Positions 60,082 to 64,000 of a stretch of 64,000 bases of DNA are shown here, piece after piece. Numbering within the stretch: the stretch's first letter is position 1; the number at the start of each line of letters is the position of its first letter. The stretch spans positions 124,001-188,000 of the forward strand of contig NZ_NIWU01000009.1 of the NCBI RefSeq assembly GCF_002236105.1. The letters run 5' to 3'. Both the position numbers and the translations under genes were made by a program. Source of the DNA: Pseudomonas umsongensis (lineage in GTDB: Bacteria > Pseudomonadota > Gammaproteobacteria > Pseudomonadales > Pseudomonadaceae). The notes below the pieces were generated by a model. It saw nothing but the letters and a program-made list of their open reading frames with translations, did not search any database and was not told where the DNA came from.

Positions 60082-61665
60082 ATGAAAAATCTACATGATC
60101 AACACTATGACTTCATTGTATGTGGTGCAGGTACGGCGGGCTGCGTGGTCGCTGCCCGTCTTGCCGATCAGAAAAGCGCACGCGTCTTGCTGATTGAGGC
60201 TGGCGAAGAGTACACGGGCCCCGAGGTTGCCGAACCGGCGCTATGGCCGATGAATCTCGGTTCAAAGCGCGACTGGGCATTCGAGGGGCAACCCAATCCA
60301 CACCTCAATGGTCGACGGCTACCCCTGAGCATGGGTAAGGGACTCGGCGGTGGCTCCAGCATCAATGTGATGGTCTGGTCGCGAGGGCACCGCTCCGATT
60401 GGGACCATTTCGCTGCCGAGTCCGGCGACCCGGCCTGGGGCTACGACTCGGTACTCAATTACTACCGCCGGATCGAGAACTGGCAAGGCAGCCCTGATGC
60501 CACTCGGCGTGGTTCAGGTGGACCGGTGCATGTCGAACAGCCGGCCACACCTCAGCCCCTCGCGTGGGCAACGCTGGAGGCGGCCAGCCGTCTGGGCATC
60601 CCCAGATTCGACAGTCCCAATGGGGAAATGATGGAAGGCCCGGGCGGGGTCGCCATTACCGACCTGCGCATTAAGCTGGGCAAGCGCGAATCCGTTTACG
60701 ACTCCTACATCAGGCCACGGTTGCACTATCCAAACTTGACGGTTCTGACAGGAGCACTGGTGACCCGCGTATTGCTTGCTGGTACACGGGCAATCGGTGT
60801 GGAGGTGGTGATCGCAGGGGAACGGCAGTGCTTCCATGCCGCAGCCGAGGTCACCCTGTCCATGGGCGCGGTGCAAACACCCAAAGTGCTCATGCAATCG
60901 GCAATCGGCCCGGAAGACGAACTGCGAAACCACGGCATTGCACCGATCAATCACCTCCCCGGCGTGGGCGAGAATCTACAGGACCATCTGGCCTTTGGAT
61001 GTACGTGGGAGTACATGCAACCCCAGGCAGTCGGTAGCGGCGGGTGCGAAACCACTTTGTACTGGAAAAGCGACAGTCGCCTGGAAGTCCCGGACCTGTT
61101 GCAGTGTCAGCTGGCGTTTGCGGTGCCGTCTCCGCCTGAGGTCGCAATTGAGCCGCCACAACATGGCTGGACAATGTTCGCAGGGCTGGCCAGGCCTGCC
61201 AGTCGAGGACGCTTGCGCCTGTCGGGCGCCGGGCCGCTGAATGCCCCACTCATTGAGCCGAACTCCCTGAGTGCGCCCGAGGATATGAAAGCGGCGTATG
61301 CGTCGATCGAGCTGTGCAGGGCACTCGGTAACAGCGAGGCCTTCAATGGGCTGGTCAAACGCGAAGTTGTGCCCGGGCCGAAAGAACATCGCGCTATGGA
61401 GCAGTTCATCCGCAACTCTGCCGTGACTTACTGGCACCAGTGCTGCACCGCTAAAATGGGCCGAGATGCAATGTCAGTGGTCGACCATCAACTGCGTGTG
61501 TATGGGATCGATAAGCTGCGCATTGCGGATGCCTCGATCATGCCGCGAATTACCATTGGCAATACGATGGCGCCGTGCGTCGTCATCGGCGAACAAGCAG
61601 CAGATCTCATCCTCTCCGCGCACGGAGTAATCGCTGCGGCCACAGTGCCGGACGGTAGTTCGTGA
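60082..61665 (+). CDS. GMC family FAD-dependent oxidoreductase
   Basis: A 527-residue glucose-methanol-choline oxidoreductase: FAD motif YDFIVCGAGTAGCVVAARLA, GMC signature GKGLGGGSSINVMVWSRG, and catalytic His-Asn region YWHQCCTAKMG and IGNTMAPCVVIGEQAADLI. It oxidises an alcohol, perhaps choline- or aryl-alcohol-like. ATG 60082 is preferred; the frame starts at a GTG (60052) overlapping the hydrolase stop by four bases. It forms a two-gene operon with the hydrolase. Confidence 0.93.
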   Translation: MKNLHDQHYDFIVCGAGTAGCVVAARLADQKSARVLLIEAGEEYTGPEVAEPALWPMNLGSKRDWAFEGQPNPHLNGRRLPLSMGKGLGGGSSINVMVWSRGHRSDWDHFAAESGDPAWGYDSVLNYYRRIENWQGSPDATRRGSGGPVHVEQPATPQPLAWATLEAASRLGIPRFDSPNGEMMEGPGGVAITDLRIKLGKRESVYDSYIRPRLHYPNLTVLTGALVTRVLLAGTRAIGVEVVIAGERQCFHAAAEVTLSMGAVQTPKVLMQSAIGPEDELRNHGIAPINHLPGVGENLQDHLAFGCTWEYMQPQAVGSGGCETTLYWKSDSRLEVPDLLQCQLAFAVPSPPEVAIEPPQHGWTMFAGLARPASRGRLRLSGAGPLNAPLIEPNSLSAPEDMKAAYASIELCRALGNSEAFNGLVKREVVPGPKEHRAMEQFIRNSAVTYWHQCCTAKMGRDAMSVVDHQLRVYGIDKLRIADASIMPRITIGNTMAPCVVIGEQAADLILSAHGVIAAATVPDGSS

Positions 61666-61700
61666 GAATACTGACAAACCCCTGGCTCGCTGGCAGATAT

Positions 61701-61740
61701 TGGCCGATTTCTGCCTGTCGCAAAGGGCAGAAAACGGCCA
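61701..61740. terminator. repeat hairpin between convergent genes (repeat copy 4)
   Basis: TGGCCGATTTCTGCC / GGCAGAAAACGGCCA form a 15-base stem with one mismatch and a ten-base loop. It lies between the convergent GMC and EamA genes. The sequence is the complete, paired form of the dispersed repeat at 18451, 19907 and 55083, and may act as a bidirectional terminator. Confidence 0.6.
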
Positions 61741-61808
61741 GAACCGGTCAGTCGCTCAAGCCATTTAAAAACCACTGATTGCTAAAGTAATCAGGATACG
61801 AAAATAGC

Positions 61809-62708
61809 TCACACGGTCGAAGGGACGGATGCTCTTCTGCCCAAGCGGATTAGTTCATTGGAGAAACACAGGCCGACGATGATCAGTGCCGCTCCCGCGT
61901 ACAGGCTTTCGCGCGGTACTTCATTGAGCGCCACAAACGCCAGCAGCGCGGCGAACAGTGGCTCGGTGAGCTCCAGCGCTTGCACTTGGGATGGCTTGAG
62001 ATACTCGATGGCCTTGGTGGTGCAGAAGAAGCCCAGGATTGTCGGCAGCGTGGCCAACGCCAGCAGCGCGGCGATTGCCAACGGCGACAGCTCGCCTATC
62101 GCGAAACCATCGGCCGCAGCCGGCATCAGCAGGTACAGGCTGCCAAAGAACAACAATTGTCGGGTGAAATGCAGCCCGCCCGACACTCCCATACGCTTCA
62201 TGGCAACCGAAAAGGCTCCATAGCCGGAGCCGGCCATGCAGGCGAGCGCAGCACCTTGCAGGGTAAAGCCCTGCTGCAGGTCGCCGCCGAAGATCACCGA
62301 GATCCCGGCGATAGCCAGTGCGGCGCCAACGGTAGCGTTCGCGGTGATGGCATCCTTGAGGACAATGCGCCCAAGGATGATCGAGGAAATAGAGGCACTG
62401 GCCATCAGCACCACCACCACACCTGCCGCAGCGTAGTGTCGATAGGCGGCCGTTTCGAAATGGAACAGCACGAAGATGCCAAGGAATGCGCAGATAGCCG
62501 CCTGAGTCCATTTGGTCGACGCCGCCGGGCGCTTGAGGAAAAACAGTAAGATCGAGAGAAGCACGCAACCCAGTACGGTCTTGATGACAGCGACACTGCT
62601 AGCGGTGAAACCATTACTCATGAGTACTTTGCTGAGTACACCGATCGTTGCGTTCAGTGCCGCAGCGGAGAGTGCAAATATGACGCCTTTGCTGAAAGTA
62701 GATTGCAT
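61809..62708 (-). CDS. EamA family DMT exporter
   Basis: A 299-residue membrane protein with ten helices in two EamA repeats: SAAALNATIGVLSKVLMSNG, AAGVVVVLMASASISSIILG, and second half AFSVAMKRMGVSGG, LTEPLFAALLAFVALNEVP. Drug/metabolite exporters of this type export amino acids or metabolites. ATG 62708 has AGGGA upstream; the longer frame lacks a hydrophobic start. Confidence 0.9.
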   Translation of the reverse strand: MQSTFSKGVIFALSAAALNATIGVLSKVLMSNGFTASSVAVIKTVLGCVLLSILLFFLKRPAASTKWTQAAICAFLGIFVLFHFETAAYRHYAAAGVVVVLMASASISSIILGRIVLKDAITANATVGAALAIAGISVIFGGDLQQGFTLQGAALACMAGSGYGAFSVAMKRMGVSGGLHFTRQLLFFGSLYLLMPAAADGFAIGELSPLAIAALLALATLPTILGFFCTTKAIEYLKPSQVQALELTEPLFAALLAFVALNEVPRESLYAGAALIIVGLCFSNELIRLGRRASVPSTV

Positions 62709-62785
62709 TGATGACGATCCCTGTCGCTGAATTGTCGTTCGATGGAATGGCGGGGCTAACGACTTTGTCACCCCCAAGGTAGAAG

Positions 62786-63865
62786 TCAGAGGGCCTGGCC
62801 CTTGGTTATGCAATACGAGTTGATGAACGTTGCAGTGTGCTGCAAAGACTGACGTATATCCGGTTTGGCTATTCCATGCCTGTTGGCAAATTGCTCGACC
62901 GCCGCTGTATCAAAACGAGTGGTCTGGATAAAGTCCAAGGCTTCGGGTTTTGTATTCAAAAACCGCGCGACGGGAGGAATACTCAGTAGCCACTTCAGCA
63001 ATCGGAGTGAAATGTAATGCCTGGGAGACTTTAAGCCCAAAGGTTTTGCCACCTGTACCAGGAGTTCTCGCAAGTTGGGAGTTCGGTCATCAAGCGCCAG
63101 CAGTTCCTGGCCCACCATGGCAGGATCAAAAGCACAAACCGCCACCAGCTCGACCAGGTAATCCACGGTGACCAGTGGCAGCCAGTGCTCGGCGGTACCG
63201 GGTACTGCAGTCAGCTTTCCCTGCACAAGGTTGCGTATCAGCTCTACCAGCGGCTGACCGTCAAGGATATGCCCCGTGCGGCTGTGGCCACAAACCGTCG
63301 CGGGGTGGACAACGGTCATCTCCCCGCCCTTGGCGGACATGACCTCCAGGGTCGCAAAATGCGCCTCCAGCTTGCTCCCCTCGTAACCACCGACACGTCG
63401 GTAGACGGCAGGCCAATTCGTCAACTGCGGATAACGAGGATCAATTCCGATGCGTTGCAGATGTTGATGATTTTTCAGCATGTAGCCGCCGATCATCACT
63501 AACCGGCTTTTTTGTTCAGCCGCCAACAGCGCCACGCGCTTTGCCCCTTCCACATTCACAGCACGAGAATGCGCCACTGAAAGCCCCCATGCGAAGTGGG
63601 CGCCCAGGTGGAATATGACACTGGCGTGCCTTAGCACTTCTCGGTCAGCAAGACTCAGCCCGAGGTTGTCCCGTTCCAGATCGCCAGCTACGGCAAATAC
63701 CCGGGTTGCGCACCCTCCCAAATTGTCGACTTGCTCCCGCAGTGCAGCTAGTCGCTCTGGGCGACGCATCAACACCCGAATGGTGTGACCTTTTGCACTC
63801 AGGTTCGCCACCAAGTGTTGACCGATGAAGCCGGTACCCCCCGTGACAAAGCACTCCACGCTCAT
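62786..63865 (-). CDS. extended SDR (NAD-dependent epimerase/reductase)
   Basis: A 359-residue extended SDR: CFVTGGTGFIGQHLVANLSA with the TGGTGFIG motif, RVLMRRPERLAALREQV (NADP-selective Arg), VIFHLGAHFAWGLSVAHSRA and VNVEGAKRVALLA. The usual catalytic YxxxK is seen as YEGSKLEAHF. Divergent from a MerR regulator (63940), with a MerR-type promoter in between. Substrate unknown. Confidence 0.88.
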   Translation of the reverse strand: MSVECFVTGGTGFIGQHLVANLSAKGHTIRVLMRRPERLAALREQVDNLGGCATRVFAVAGDLERDNLGLSLADREVLRHASVIFHLGAHFAWGLSVAHSRAVNVEGAKRVALLAAEQKSRLVMIGGYMLKNHQHLQRIGIDPRYPQLTNWPAVYRRVGGYEGSKLEAHFATLEVMSAKGGEMTVVHPATVCGHSRTGHILDGQPLVELIRNLVQGKLTAVPGTAEHWLPLVTVDYLVELVAVCAFDPAMVGQELLALDDRTPNLRELLVQVAKPLGLKSPRHYISLRLLKWLLSIPPVARFLNTKPEALDFIQTTRFDTAAVEQFANRHGIAKPDIRQSLQHTATFINSYCITKGQAL

Positions 63866-63896
63866 TTCCCTGCTCCTTGTTCAAGGTGAAAAATCA

Positions 63897-63928
63897 AGCG
63901 TAAACTATCGACCCAACTCTATAGTCAA
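63897..63928 (-). promoter_or_regulatory. MerR-type promoter of the SDR gene
   Basis: On the minus strand TTGACT (63928-63923), a 20-base spacer with dyad ACTAT ... ATAGT and TACGCT (63902-63897) form the overspaced promoter of MerR targets. It directs transcription toward the SDR at 63865. The MerR gene starts 12 bases away on the other strand. Confidence 0.65.
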
Positions 63929-63939
63929 GCGGTGTTTTC

Positions 63940-64000
63940 ATGAAAATCGGCGAACTCGAAGCCCGCAGCGACGTCAGCCGTCATACGCTGCGATACTACG
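63940..64000 (+). CDS. MerR family transcriptional regulator (partial)
   Basis: Only the first 20 codons are in the window: MKIGELEARSDVSRHTLRYY, the classical MerR N-terminal HTH in which the recognition helix is followed by R-Y-Y. The rest lies beyond the right edge. Divergent from the SDR gene, whose overspaced promoter it most likely activates. Confidence 0.9.
   Translation, partial: MKIGELEARSDVSRHTLRYY

Noticed and set aside
1..64000. CRISPR arrays, tRNA genes, rRNA genes, riboswitches
   Set aside because: No regularly spaced repeats, tRNA cloverleaf-like sequences or known riboswitch cores were noticed on reading both strands.

Overview
The window looks like a chromosomal accessory region of a Pseudomonas species, most likely from the P. 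fluorescens group. The reasons are an MvaT-type H-NS remnant, an OprD porin, a REP doublet of the kind common in fluorescent pseudomonads, an ANR-type box and the gene families present. No rRNA, tRNA or CRISPR array was seen.

Layout. 0-7.2 kb: broken trkH pieces in opposite orientations, a DctPQM-type TRAP transporter (+), and a convergent TAXI-type TRAP system (-). 7.2-13.4 kb: an mvaT-like pseudogene, intact trkH, a REP doublet, nhaA and a sulfatase/LTA-synthase-like membrane protein. 13.5-19.7 kb: an ANR-type box ahead of a P-type cation ATPase and a universal stress protein, then small genes and an inositol-monophosphatase-family remnant. 20.2-27.5 kb: an arsenic island on the minus strand, running from a Trx-type arsenate reductase through arsR, an arsC deletion scar, acr3, arsH, a tyrosine-phosphatase-like gene, gapdh, arsJ and a small Cys-containing ORF. 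It is bordered by decayed flavoprotein genes, including an arsO-like one.

27.5-41.4 kb: a redox block of ene-reductases (OYE), zinc-type/quinone MDR oxidoreductases, ABM-domain proteins, an LLM flavin enzyme, an SDR and a CmcJ-like enzyme. These are interleaved with LysR and ArsR-type regulators, with duplicated modules and decayed copies. 41.4-49.5 kb: transposase scraps, an OprD porin, a three-gene KaiC-like/histidine-kinase operon and an AT-rich phosphoethanolamine-transferase-like gene next to an IS3 remnant. 49.5-54.3 kb: LysR/MFS, OsmC and an IS66 element whose transposase has an internal deletion. 54.3-64 kb: SDR/SnoaL, LuxR and LysR regulators, a degenerate HD-GYP-LuxR regulator divergent from a hydrolase-GMC pair, an EamA exporter, and an SDR divergent from a MerR regulator that runs off the window.

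The most striking feature is the number of gene scars, about sixteen. Several keep recognisable gene ends but have lost the middle (arsC, OYE, a 2-hydroxyacid dehydrogenase, IS3 and IS66 transposases). No wholly new system is proven. The best candidates for follow-up are the extended arsenic operon with its extra phosphatase and Cys-containing small protein, the ABM-MDR-OYE redox modules with ArsR-type regulators, and the KaiC-like operon with a novel small partner.
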